60,370 nt of DNA from a virus, in IMG/VR virus record IMGVR_UViG_3300005527_000069, positions 1 to 60,370 of that record; one strand, written 5' to 3'. Below, one piece after another: positions 52,221-60,210 of the stretch. Below the pieces are notes generated by a model. It had not been told where the DNA came from. It worked only from the letters and a program-made list of their open reading frames with translations, and ran no database searches. Made by a program: the position numbers and the translations under genes. Within the stretch, counting starts at the first letter, position 1, and each line of letters starts with the position of its first letter.

Positions 52221-52826
52221 ATGACAGAGACAACATCAAAGTCAAGAACGCACCAAGTTGACATGGCCAAACTTTTTGTAAGTCTGCCCCGTGTGATCGG
52301 CCTAATGATCGTAGCATCGATCTTGATCACAGTCACCAATTTGCGTCTGGATGCTCTTGCATCTGACAACGAAGCGGCCTCATGGCGCCAAGGCTTCGTG
52401 TCCACAGCGGATCGCTCCAAGCAACTAGAATGCTTGGCCCGCAATATCTATTGGGAAGCCGCCTCTGAGCCTTTTGAAGGCAAAGTGGGTGTGGCCCAAG
52501 TCACTATCAATCGCGTAGAAGACGGTCGTTTTGGCAAGGACGTCTGTGGAGTGGTTTATCAAAAGAACGTGGTATACGAAAAGGTCGTATGCCAATTCTC
52601 TTGGTACTGTGAACCACATCACAAGGTCCGACCCATACACCCTGCACTATGGGATGAGAGCATGGAAGTGGCCAAGAAGGTCCTATTAGAGGGATTCCGA
52701 CTGCCCAGCCTCAAGGAGGCCCTGTATTTCCATGCTGACTATGTAAATCCGGGTTGGCCCAACATGCAATACGTGGGCAAGTTTGGAGCACACAGATTCT
52801 ACAAGAAGAAGGAGAAGGGCGCATGA
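52221..52826 (+). CDS. SleB-like cell-wall hydrolase (putative endolysin)
   Basis: A 201-residue protein. One N-terminal membrane span (RVIGLMIVASILITVTNLRL) acts as a signal-anchor. The catalytic core LARNIYWEAASEPFEGKVGV gives the W-E-A with the Glu expected in SleB/CwlJ lytic enzymes, then VGVAQVTINRVEDGRFGKDV, and QFSWYCEPHHK and ALYFHADYVNPGWP downstream. Signal-arrest endolysins of this shape cleave peptidoglycan after release from the membrane. It precedes a three-span membrane protein by overlap. An AAGGAGGAAG site precedes the ATG. Confidence 0.85.
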   Translation: MTETTSKSRTHQVDMAKLFVSLPRVIGLMIVASILITVTNLRLDALASDNEAASWRQGFVSTADRSKQLECLARNIYWEAASEPFEGKVGVAQVTINRVEDGRFGKDVCGVVYQKNVVYEKVVCQFSWYCEPHHKVRPIHPALWDESMEVAKKVLLEGFRLPSLKEALYFHADYVNPGWPNMQYVGKFGAHRFYKKKEKGA

Positions 52827-53146
52827 GCAAGTTTTTCCAATTCATAGGAAATGTCCGAGCAGGATTCAGCCAATATCTCGCCAATCAGTTACACACGGTC
52901 TCAGCCGAAACACTGGGATGGCTGGCAGTGATCCTGATCCACTCGGCCACCATACCCACATTGCTGGCCATACTCACGGGACTCAGTGATCGCACTCCTT
53001 CTGTAGACGTGGTGCTGTTTATGTGGGCTGGTCTGGTGCTGTTGTTTGGACGAGCAGTGGTGCTCAAGGATACGTTAAACATTGTCACAATTGGTGCCGG
53101 ATTCATCATCCAGGCTGTGATCATGGCGCTGATATTGTTCAAGTGA
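52823..53146 (+). CDS. Three-span membrane protein, holin candidate
   Basis: 107 residues from the ATG at 52823 (MSKFFQFIGNVRAGFSQYLA), just inside the lysin stop. Three membrane spans follow (TLGWLAVILIHSATIPTLLA; VVLFMWAGLVLLFGRAVVLK; IVTIGAGFIIQAVIMALILF). The location directly after the endolysin, the size and the spans suit a class I-like holin, but related proteins of unknown role occur widely in marine T4-like phages. Its end overlaps the convergent glycosyltransferase gene by 72 nt. Confidence 0.6.
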   Translation: MSKFFQFIGNVRAGFSQYLANQLHTVSAETLGWLAVILIHSATIPTLLAILTGLSDRTPSVDVVLFMWAGLVLLFGRAVVLKDTLNIVTIGAGFIIQAVIMALILFK

Positions 53147-54376
53147 CCCTTGGTTGAGTCGTAGATGTCTGACCAGGTGCAAGGTGTATTTGTTAGATCG
53201 CGGACTCTGAGGCAAGTGTTGCTTTCGCCATTGACGCACATACCACCAGTATGAAGGATCCAATTTGTTCTGGGTCCTTCCATATGCTTGCATGACGTTA
53301 TGGTAAAGTTCATCTTTTATGAATTTCAGGAAATTATCCGAAAAGAACCGTTGTTTATTTCTCTGGGCCACGGCCCAGCAATGAGCAAGTATTTCATTGA
53401 GTTGTTCGGGAGCCATTGAAGACAACCTGTCAACCTCTTTGAGTATGAGATCAAGGCGGGTGGAATGATCGGACTCATGATCGTATGACTCATCAATCCA
53501 AGGGCTAAAAGTCTCAAATCCATAGTATTTTAACACTGCCAGGGCGCCGGGTCCGGCAGCCAAGATAAATGGATGTCCGCAGGCTATGGGCCTGAGTGTT
53601 TTCTCAGTCAAGTGTATCCTTGGATCTTCAAACAGAGTTTCCAAGATCAGGCTTATACCAGTCTTGCAAAAATCTTCACTGTTATAATAGGCGCTGGCCA
53701 TGGCATCTGCTGTTGTAGGATTTGCAAAATCACATTGTCCATTGTGTTTTAGATGATCCATGACCTGTTGGCGATATTGTCTGGTACCAGTCTGATCTCT
53801 GCAATATATCAAAAATATTTTTTTGATCTTTTTTCTCTCGAGACTTTGATCATGTTGGGCAAATCTATACCAATCACGGGCAATCAACGCATGGCTCCAC
53901 CAGTAAGCGCCGCAATAACGACCAGTGGATTCATATTTTTGCAGTTGAGGGGAATTGATTTCAGAATGCAATAGGATCCATTGTTTTTGCCAAGACCATA
54001 CTATGGTGTTTCTGAGATTTTGATCCTGCACAGGAAAGTTATAATCCTGTCGATTGAACTCTTCGGTTTTGTGTAACAACGGCTGTCCATCTTGATACAG
54101 TTCATAATTCAGTGGTTCTTGATCATGACAAAACAATACCGGTTGGAAATTCCTAGCCAATGAAAATCTGCTTAGTCCTATCTGATCTGGATCTAAGAAG
54201 GTTTCTCCCAGCAGATTATCTATGCCATTGGGTCCTTTTGTGTGTTCATAGTCCTTTTGGTAGTCCAAAACGTTCTTGAGATCTTTATTACCCCATTGGT
54301 AAAAATACAACAACCAGAAACGTTTTTCTGTGACCTGATGTATAAAATCGTATAAATTATGAGCAGGCACTGTCAT
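53075..54376 (-). CDS. Glycosyltransferase-like protein (exostosin/fucosyltransferase-type end)
   Basis: A 433-residue minus-strand protein. The middle contains KIFLIYCRDQTGTRQYRQQV, and the key stretch is IHLTEKTLRPIACGHPFILA, the S/T-E-K-x2-(R/K)-P-I-x3-H-P-F donor-binding signature of fucosyl- or exostosin-like transferases in phages. The rest is Trp/Gln-rich with no other motif. It is divergent from the UDP-sugar dehydrogenase gene by 15 nt and would fit a local sugar-modifying module. Substrate unknown. Confidence 0.6.
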   Translation of the reverse strand: MTVPAHNLYDFIHQVTEKRFWLLYFYQWGNKDLKNVLDYQKDYEHTKGPNGIDNLLGETFLDPDQIGLSRFSLARNFQPVLFCHDQEPLNYELYQDGQPLLHKTEEFNRQDYNFPVQDQNLRNTIVWSWQKQWILLHSEINSPQLQKYESTGRYCGAYWWSHALIARDWYRFAQHDQSLERKKIKKIFLIYCRDQTGTRQYRQQVMDHLKHNGQCDFANPTTADAMASAYYNSEDFCKTGISLILETLFEDPRIHLTEKTLRPIACGHPFILAAGPGALAVLKYYGFETFSPWIDESYDHESDHSTRLDLILKEVDRLSSMAPEQLNEILAHCWAVAQRNKQRFFSDNFLKFIKDELYHNVMQAYGRTQNKLDPSYWWYVRQWRKQHLPQSPRSNKYTLHLVRHLRLNQGSLEQYQRHDHSLDDESGTNCDNV

Positions 54377-54391
54377 TTAATGGAGGAAACA

Positions 54392-55636
54392 ATGAATATA
54401 GGTTTTATTGGTCTAGGAAAACTGGGTCTAGACTGTGCAGAGGTATTTGCTGAACGTTACACAGTCCGAGGGTATGATATATATCCGAGGTATAGTGATA
54501 CCGTTGAAGTTTGTGGCATTGACGAAGTGGTCAAAAAAAGCGACTGGATCTTTATCGCTGTGCCAACTCCACACGCCGAGGGCTATGATGGATCAGTGCC
54601 CAGCTCGCACATGGAGCCTCGAGACTTTGGGCATGATGCGGTGAAAGACGCTATTAGTCAGATCAATGAACATGCTGACACACCCAAGCGTGTGGTATTG
54701 ATCTCTACAGTGTTGCCGGGAACCACACGCAGACATTTTGCCAACTTGTTGGGTCCACAGCATCAGTTCCTTTATAATCCTTACCTCATAGCCATGGGCT
54801 CGGTCAAATGGGATATGGCCAATCCCGAAATGGTCATGATCGGGACAGAAACTGGTGATGCATCTGAGATGCGTGATCTAATCGATCTATATCGCCCGTT
54901 GATGAAAAACAATCCCCGTTATGTCACAGGTACCTGGGACGAGTGCGAAGCCATCAAGATTTTCTACAACACATTCATTTCTGCCAAGGTTGGACTGGTG
55001 AACATGATACAGGATTTTGCGCTGAAGATTGGCAACATCAATGTGGATGTTGTGACCGATGCCCTTGCCCAATCAACCATGCGTATCATGGGACCCAAAT
55101 ACATGACCGCGGGCATGGGCGATGCAGGTGCTTGCCATCCTCGAGACAACATCGCCTTGCGTTGGTTGGCCGAAGAGTATGACATTGGCTATGACTTGTT
55201 TGACACCATCATGCATGCTCGAGAAATACAAGCAAAAAATCTAGCACACTTTTTAGTAGACCAAGCCAAAGAAAAGAATTTGCCTATAGTCATACATGGC
55301 AAGGCATACAAGCCTGATGTTGCCTACTGTATCGGTAGCTACTCCACGTTGATAGGATTCTATATCAAGGAGGCCGGTTATTCTGTGAAATACTTAGATC
55401 CCTTGGCAGATGACAGCGACGATGTAGTCCAATCGATCACTGGTCCTTGTGTATTGTTGCTGGCACACAATCGACAAATCACCTATGGATACACTGGTGA
55501 TGTGAGAGATGACACGTTCTATTCTCCCATAGCCTATGGTTCTGTCATTGTTGATCCTTGGCGGAAAATGCCTTCTACACCACAATATAATGTGATCCAT
55601 TATGGCAACACACGAGATGGCCGGACTGGATTATAA
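54392..55636 (+). CDS. ugd: UDP-glucose/GDP-mannose 6-dehydrogenase family
   Basis: 414 residues from the ATG at 54392, preceded by TGGAGGAAAC. MNIGFIGLGKLGLDCAEVFA is the NAD-binding G-x-G-x2-G. IFIAVPTPHAEGYDGSVPSS, EAIKIFYNTFISAKVGLVNM (catalytic Lys) and GMGDAGACHPRDN (catalytic Cys248) complete the active site. It oxidises UDP-glucose or a similar sugar to the uronic acid. The GDP-mannose alternative cannot be ruled out. It overlaps the oxygenase gene by 35 nt and heads a plus-strand operon. Confidence 0.9.
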   Translation: MNIGFIGLGKLGLDCAEVFAERYTVRGYDIYPRYSDTVEVCGIDEVVKKSDWIFIAVPTPHAEGYDGSVPSSHMEPRDFGHDAVKDAISQINEHADTPKRVVLISTVLPGTTRRHFANLLGPQHQFLYNPYLIAMGSVKWDMANPEMVMIGTETGDASEMRDLIDLYRPLMKNNPRYVTGTWDECEAIKIFYNTFISAKVGLVNMIQDFALKIGNINVDVVTDALAQSTMRIMGPKYMTAGMGDAGACHPRDNIALRWLAEEYDIGYDLFDTIMHAREIQAKNLAHFLVDQAKEKNLPIVIHGKAYKPDVAYCIGSYSTLIGFYIKEAGYSVKYLDPLADDSDDVVQSITGPCVLLLAHNRQITYGYTGDVRDDTFYSPIAYGSVIVDPWRKMPSTPQYNVIHYGNTRDGRTGL

Positions 55637-56135
55637 AATTTACAGTTTGGATGTTTTTTGGGATGATGAATTCAAGCATCTAGATTACATCCAAGAGCCG
55701 TTCAACGATTCAGAAGATGTGAGACGATGGATGGCCCAAGGATATCAACCCAAAATATGTGGATCCATGGCAGACATGAAAGGACGTCAACCCAGTTGGA
55801 ATCATCTTTTCGTAGACTATTTTTCTGCCATGGGGTGGAAAGATATTGGAACATCTTACTATAGAATGACTTCCGGAACAGTGATGCCAGTGCATCAAGA
55901 TCGTTATGTAAAGTATGTAAAATTGTTTGGACTGGAAGGTCAAGAATACAACATACGCCGGGCATTGGTGATGTTGGAAGATTGGCAGTCGGGACACTAT
56001 CTAGAAGTGCAGGGCGATCCTGTGGTCAAATGGCATGCAGGCACAGTGGCAGAATGGATTTATGATGTGCCGCACATGGCAGCCAACATCGGTCTTGAAG
56101 ATCGTTACACTCTACAAATAACAGGACATCTGTGA
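55602..56135 (+). CDS. Fe(II)/2-oxoglutarate oxygenase-like protein
   Basis: A 177-residue protein; the start is either the ATG at 55602 or, more likely by fit, the ATG at 55617 (MAGLDYKIYSLDVFWDDEFK). TSGTVMPVHQDRYVKYVKLF gives an H-x-D pair, then DWQSGHYLEVQ, and VPHMAANIGLEDRYTLQITG gives a distal His and an Arg/Lys-type 2-oxoglutarate contact. This is the double-stranded beta-helix core of small oxygenases. It is followed by an amidinotransferase in a 4-nt overlap. Substrate unknown. Confidence 0.6.
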   Translation: MATHEMAGLDYKIYSLDVFWDDEFKHLDYIQEPFNDSEDVRRWMAQGYQPKICGSMADMKGRQPSWNHLFVDYFSAMGWKDIGTSYYRMTSGTVMPVHQDRYVKYVKLFGLEGQEYNIRRALVMLEDWQSGHYLEVQGDPVVKWHAGTVAEWIYDVPHMAANIGLEDRYTLQITGHL

Positions 56136-57052
56136 AAATATCTAGCTACAATGAATGGGATCCTTTGCGATCCATAGTGATAGGATCTGCCAAGCATGCC
56201 AATTGGCCTAGCCAAGATCCTGTGTTTGCCCTGGAAAGTGAAAAGACCTTGTGGAAAGAAACACCAGTTCCATCAGGTCCTGTGCCACAATGGATAGTGG
56301 ATGAAGCAGAATCTGAACTGGATGATCTCGCACACAAACTCACTGGGCTAGGTGTAGAAGTATACCGTCCACAAGAAATAGATTTTGTTGCCTTGGGAGG
56401 GATGTATAACTATTGCCCCAGAGATAGATTATTGGTAGCCGGCGAAACCATAGTGGATCCTGCCATGATGTATCCTTGCAGAGACATGGAATTGGCGGCC
56501 TATCATGATGTAGTTGATTCTTGTGAAAGATATCTGCACATGCCGCGCAACGAAGGCATGATATTGGACGCAGCCAATGTGTGCAGACTTGGCGATACTT
56601 GGCTATATCTAGAAAGTGCATCGGGCAATCGTAAAGCCTATGAATGGCTGTGCGAACAATTTCCACATATCACGATAGAACTTTGCAATTTTTATTCTGG
56701 CGTGCATATAGATTCTACCATAGTCCCGATCAGAGAAGGATTGGTCATTGTCAATGCCGCACGAGTCACACCAGAAAATCTGCCTAGGGCCTTGAAAGAT
56801 TGGGAAGTGCTCTACGTTGACTATGTCAAAGAACAGGGATTTTATCAATACCCCTATGCTTCTAAATGGATAGCCTTAAATATGCTCGTGGTAGATCCTA
56901 ACACAGTGATCATGGACAGTGATCAACGGGTGCTACAAAGAGAGTTAGAAAAACACGGTATCACAGTGATAGGACACCGATTGAGTCACAGTCGCACCTT
57001 GGGCGGTGGTTTCCATTGCGTGACGCTGGACCTATGGAGAGAGCATGCTTGA
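56132..57052 (+). CDS. Amidinotransferase-family enzyme (copy 2)
   Basis: A 306-residue protein from a GTG start. It opens KISSYNEWDPLRSIVIGSAK, has YSGVHIDSTIVPIREGLVIV with the catalytic H-x-D, and ends TLGGGFHCVTLDLWREHA with the catalytic Cys (G-G-G-F-H-C-V-T-L-D-L). This is close to the glycine/inosamine amidinotransferase pattern, closer than the copy at 20405. It should transfer an amidino group from arginine to an amine. It overlaps both neighbours. The pair with an oxygenase mirrors the 18536-21457 locus. Confidence 0.85.
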   Translation: MKISSYNEWDPLRSIVIGSAKHANWPSQDPVFALESEKTLWKETPVPSGPVPQWIVDEAESELDDLAHKLTGLGVEVYRPQEIDFVALGGMYNYCPRDRLLVAGETIVDPAMMYPCRDMELAAYHDVVDSCERYLHMPRNEGMILDAANVCRLGDTWLYLESASGNRKAYEWLCEQFPHITIELCNFYSGVHIDSTIVPIREGLVIVNAARVTPENLPRALKDWEVLYVDYVKEQGFYQYPYASKWIALNMLVVDPNTVIMDSDQRVLQRELEKHGITVIGHRLSHSRTLGGGFHCVTLDLWREHA

Positions 57053-58337
57053 CGCACAACAACTGGCACACATAGTCGAACAAGAAATACGCAACGAAGC
57101 ACGACTGCAGGTGCAACAGGCAGTGAGTCAACCCGAATGGCTCCAGGATCTCGAACAGCAGATCATTGGGTTCGTGCAGGATCGTATCACGGCTAGATTC
57201 AGCAATATCGGAACCTTGCCTGATCTCGTGACCACTGTGGAACACAAAGTAGGCGAAATGTTTGCCAGCGGATTTGTTCCTGATTTGAATTCCTATGTTG
57301 ATCAGGACAAGATCCGCCAGACAGTGGATCTAGCCGTAGAACGTTTTGTTGAAAATACCATCAACAATCTGTCTGTGGATCCGCAATGGGTTACCAAAAT
57401 TGAAACGCTGATAGCACAGCGCACAGAAGATCGCCTACGCAATCTCTTGAGAGATATAGATCTAAATGCCAAGATTTCTCAGGCCATAATGGAAAACAAA
57501 GACCAGTTGATCACTGCTATCAAGAGAGATTTCCGCACTGCGGGCATAGTTGATCAATCCGGCTCCACCCAACTCACAGTCATGGACGGAGTGGTGGTCA
57601 TCGAGCACGAAACTGTCACACACGATCTCACAGTGGAACATAACGTGAAGATCAACGGAGATGTCTTGGTCCAAGGTGACCTGGGCATACAAGGTCGCAT
57701 CAACACTGACAACCAAACCTGGCAGGATCTCAGCCGCCATGTGGGCAATGTTACCTATGACCGCATCAAACAGGATTTCGCCAGCGAATTGATCGCCACA
57801 GTGATTGATTCTACCAAATCCGGCATTGAAATCGAAAACATCACAGTGGATGGGCACCCATTGGTCACGGGCAACACTCTCAGTGCCGGAGTGGTCAATA
57901 GCAATATCAAGAAACTAGGCACAGTGGAAAATCTCGAAGTATCGGGGACCACAAATCTAGCCAAGACTTTAACTGTGCAAAAAAATCGCGTTGGCGTCAA
58001 CACACAAGAACCTGACAGCGCACTCAGCGTATGGGACGAAGAAACCAATCTCGCTCTGGGCAAATACAGCAAGAACACCAGTTTCATTGGCAGCAATCGA
58101 AAACAAAATTTGGTGATCGGTGTCAATCGCCAGAATCACATAGAAGTAGACAGTGATGGCATGGTCACTGTGCAACAACTGCGGATAGCACGTAATCGCT
58201 TGTCATGGAGCACTGAAGTGCCCGGTTACAGTGGCACCAAGGGTGACATAGTGTTTAATACCAATGCCAGTGATGGTATCTTTGCATGGGTATGTCTTGG
58301 TGCATTCCGTTGGCAAACTGTGAGGATGTCACAGTGA
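57045..58337 (+). CDS. Tail fibre protein
   Basis: A 430-residue protein. The first ~170 residues are helical (AHIVEQEIRNEARLQVQQAV; QDLEQQIIGFVQDRITARFS), an attachment coil. Then come beta-repeats with hydrophobic strands (TVEHNVKINGDVLVQGDLGI; VENLEVSGTTNLAKTLTVQK) and an end domain with GDIVFNTNASDGIFAWVCLG. The layout matches tail-fibre proteins of marine T4-like phages. It starts 8 nt inside the amidinotransferase gene, so tail fibre and sugar/guanidino enzymes are on one transcript; glycan-decorated fibre or receptor editing are options (inference). Confidence 0.75.
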   Translation: MLDAQQLAHIVEQEIRNEARLQVQQAVSQPEWLQDLEQQIIGFVQDRITARFSNIGTLPDLVTTVEHKVGEMFASGFVPDLNSYVDQDKIRQTVDLAVERFVENTINNLSVDPQWVTKIETLIAQRTEDRLRNLLRDIDLNAKISQAIMENKDQLITAIKRDFRTAGIVDQSGSTQLTVMDGVVVIEHETVTHDLTVEHNVKINGDVLVQGDLGIQGRINTDNQTWQDLSRHVGNVTYDRIKQDFASELIATVIDSTKSGIEIENITVDGHPLVTGNTLSAGVVNSNIKKLGTVENLEVSGTTNLAKTLTVQKNRVGVNTQEPDSALSVWDEETNLALGKYSKNTSFIGSNRKQNLVIGVNRQNHIEVDSDGMVTVQQLRIARNRLSWSTEVPGYSGTKGDIVFNTNASDGIFAWVCLGAFRWQTVRMSQ

Positions 58338-58882
58338 GGATAGTGTGTGTGCTGGCCGACGAGTTCTCGGCAACTCATATCGAGCCTGGGCAACTCAAAG
58401 ACATAGGGGCTCTCTGGGGATCTTGGCGCACATGGCGTGCCTGGCAGACAGACAATGTTCTGTGCCACGATTTTTCCAAGGCCGACGAATTGATAAAAAG
58501 AGCGTTCCATGCTGTGTGCAATCTCTACATACCCAACAAGAACTATGGTGCGTTGAACAGACCTTCCAAGGTAAATCTATATGATGGAGATTTTCCAGGA
58601 GAGTTCGACCACCCTGAAGAGATCGTGTCCATGCATCTCGTGGCTGACTCCGCAGATTTGGTTTTGCTTTTTGGTTACGATGTCAGCAAGATTACCGAAA
58701 CAGACAAGTTCCAAAAGCATAAGAAAACCAATTACCTTAATGCTTTTCGGGCCACCCTAAATACCTATCCTCAAACCCAATTTGTCTTGATTGATCATGC
58801 CAATGATTTGGATGCAAGCCTGACCAAAATCCCCAATCTCACTTGCGATAAATTTGAAGCCGTGTTACAATTACTTAATTGA
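58334..58882 (+). CDS. Conserved phage protein of unknown function
   Basis: 182 residues from a GTG overlapping the fibre stop (RIVCVLADEFSATHIEPGQL). WGSWRTWRAWQTDNVLCHDF and NLYIPNKNYGALNRPSKVNL are followed by ADLVLLFGYDVSKITETDKF and a Ile/Asp-rich end. I recall this family in marine T4-like phages after fibre genes. It might be a fibre-assembly factor, as the fibre genes of T4 need chaperones. No motif. Confidence 0.55.
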   Translation: MRIVCVLADEFSATHIEPGQLKDIGALWGSWRTWRAWQTDNVLCHDFSKADELIKRAFHAVCNLYIPNKNYGALNRPSKVNLYDGDFPGEFDHPEEIVSMHLVADSADLVLLFGYDVSKITETDKFQKHKKTNYLNAFRATLNTYPQTQFVLIDHANDLDASLTKIPNLTCDKFEAVLQLLN

Positions 58883-58900
58883 TAACTCTTCTAGGCTTTC

Positions 58901-59923
58901 ATGACTGCTCGAATTGGTTTTTGTTGTAAATGGTTAGACGATCCCAGTGAAACTGCTGGCATGAAAGTCAATGCCAAGAATCGTGAACTCAATGGGCGGA
59001 GCACTACCATGCGTTGGTTGCGTGAGCATGCAGACCAAGCAGAACAGCGCCAGTGGGACATCATGAATCACAATGCACAGGCCGCTCTCAACATGGTAGA
59101 ACGTGTGGGCAGTCTACCTCATCATCTACGCATGGTTCGACTGGGGTCTGAAATGCTACAAGGCTACACAGAACCCAACTGGATTGACTGGTGGCAACAA
59201 GCAGACATCCAACGACACCTAGAAAAGATCTTTGCTCCTGTGGGTGCCCGTGCCCGAGAGTTGGGAGTAAGACTTTCATTCCATCCTGGACAGTTCTGTG
59301 TGTTAGCATCAGAGAACGACGGCATCGTGGAACGTAGCATCCAAGAGTTTGAATATCATGCAGACATGGCCCGCTGGATGGGCTATGGCGCCACCTGGCA
59401 TGATCATGGCTTCAAGATCAATGTTCACCTGTCGGGCAAGGGTGGGCCTGAAAAATTCTTGCGTAGCCTGGGCAAACTTAGCCCCGAGGCACGCAATCTC
59501 ATAACTATCGAAAACGACGAGATATCAAATGGTTTGGACCTTACTTTGCTTGTGGCTGATAACGTGGCTCTTGTGCTGGACATTCATCACCATTGGGTCA
59601 AAACAGGAGAATACATCGATCCCCAAGATGATCGTGTTCAGCGTGTGGTTGAGTCTTGGCGTGACGTTCGCCCTGCTATGCATTACAGTGTTAGTCGCGA
59701 AGATATTCTTGTTGATCATGATCCCCGAGTTCGCCCAGATCTTGCTGGACTTCTTGCACGAGGTCATAAAAAACAGCAACTCCGGGCACATTCCGACTTC
59801 TATTGGAACTCGGCTGTGAACGAATGGGCCGCTGGCTTTTCAGATCAATTTGATATTCAATGCGAAGCCAAGGGCAAGAACCTGGCTCGTGATGGTTTTG
59901 TTAAATTTGTAAAAACAGTATGA
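58901..59923 (+). CDS. uvsE: UV-damage endonuclease (UvdE/UvsE family)
   Basis: A 340-residue TIM-barrel enzyme. RIGFCCKWLDDPSETAG, RMVRLGSEMLQGYTEPNW, GVRLSFHPGQFCVLASEND, FKINVHLSGKGGPE, ITIENDEISNGLDL, LVLDIHHHWVKTGEY and AHSDFYWN contain the His, Asp and Glu metal ligands in the family order. It nicks DNA 5' of UV photoproducts and starts a repair path independent of the usual excision system. Marine phages with light-exposed hosts often carry it. It overlaps the next gene by 4 nt and has a nested hydrophobic frame at 59529. Confidence 0.88.
   Translation: MTARIGFCCKWLDDPSETAGMKVNAKNRELNGRSTTMRWLREHADQAEQRQWDIMNHNAQAALNMVERVGSLPHHLRMVRLGSEMLQGYTEPNWIDWWQQADIQRHLEKIFAPVGARARELGVRLSFHPGQFCVLASENDGIVERSIQEFEYHADMARWMGYGATWHDHGFKINVHLSGKGGPEKFLRSLGKLSPEARNLITIENDEISNGLDLTLLVADNVALVLDIHHHWVKTGEYIDPQDDRVQRVVESWRDVRPAMHYSVSREDILVDHDPRVRPDLAGLLARGHKKQQLRAHSDFYWNSAVNEWAAGFSDQFDIQCEAKGKNLARDGFVKFVKTV
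59529..59819 (+). CDS. Candidate nested membrane protein inside UvdE (+1 frame)
   Basis: A 96-residue ORF in the +1 frame of uvdE with three hydrophobic spans: MVWTLLCLWLITWLLCWTFI, IVFSVWLSLGVTFALLCITV and LVAKIFLLIMIPEFAQILLD, then a polar tail. The UvdE codons in this region are enriched in T at third positions (CTT, GTT, GAT, CAT), which is the second base of the nested frame. No good ribosome-binding site is seen, so it is weaker than the nested ORFs in uvsW and ligase. It may be a by-product of T-rich codons. Confidence 0.3.
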   Translation: MVWTLLCLWLITWLLCWTFITIGSKQENTSIPKMIVFSVWLSLGVTFALLCITVLVAKIFLLIMIPEFAQILLDFLHEVIKNSNSGHIPTSIGTRL

Positions 59924-60210
59924 TTGATATATTTTCAACAACTTGGAAGTGGATACATGAAGATTACTCGAGTAATAGAATACGTTTTTGTCTTGAGGTC
60001 CTTGCTTGGGCTCTGTCTATTGGTTGCTCTCTCGTTATGGCATTCACCGTTCCAACACCACCTCTACTGGCTCTTTACCCCGTTTGGATATTGGGGTGTG
60101 CTATCTATGCTGGGTGTGCTCTTAGTCGGGGTTCCTTTGGCATGCTGGCTAATTACATACTGCTTACAACCATCGATGCCATTGGATTGATTAGGATGCT
60201 TGTTTCTTAG
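59920..60210 (+). CDS. Conserved phage membrane protein
   Basis: A 96-residue protein. TTWKWIHEDYSSNRIRFCLE precedes three membrane spans (LEVLAWALSIGCSLVMAFTV; LLALYPVWILGCAIYAGCAL; FGMLANYILLTTIDAIGLIR). NRIRF..EVLAWA.SIGCS and SFGMLANY look conserved in marine T4-like phages. A different 88-residue hydrophobic frame overlaps it from 59924, but this frame carries the conserved blocks. It overlaps uvdE by 4 nt. Perhaps a small transporter-like or PnuC-like membrane protein, with no proof. Confidence 0.65.
   Translation: MIDIFSTTWKWIHEDYSSNRIRFCLEVLAWALSIGCSLVMAFTVPTPPLLALYPVWILGCAIYAGCALSRGSFGMLANYILLTTIDAIGLIRMLVS

Noticed and set aside
59924-60190. An 88-residue hydrophobic frame overlapping the 59920 gene.
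   Set aside because: The 59920 frame carries the conserved blocks and a 4-nt overlap with uvdE; the other is a shifted reading of the same T-rich DNA.
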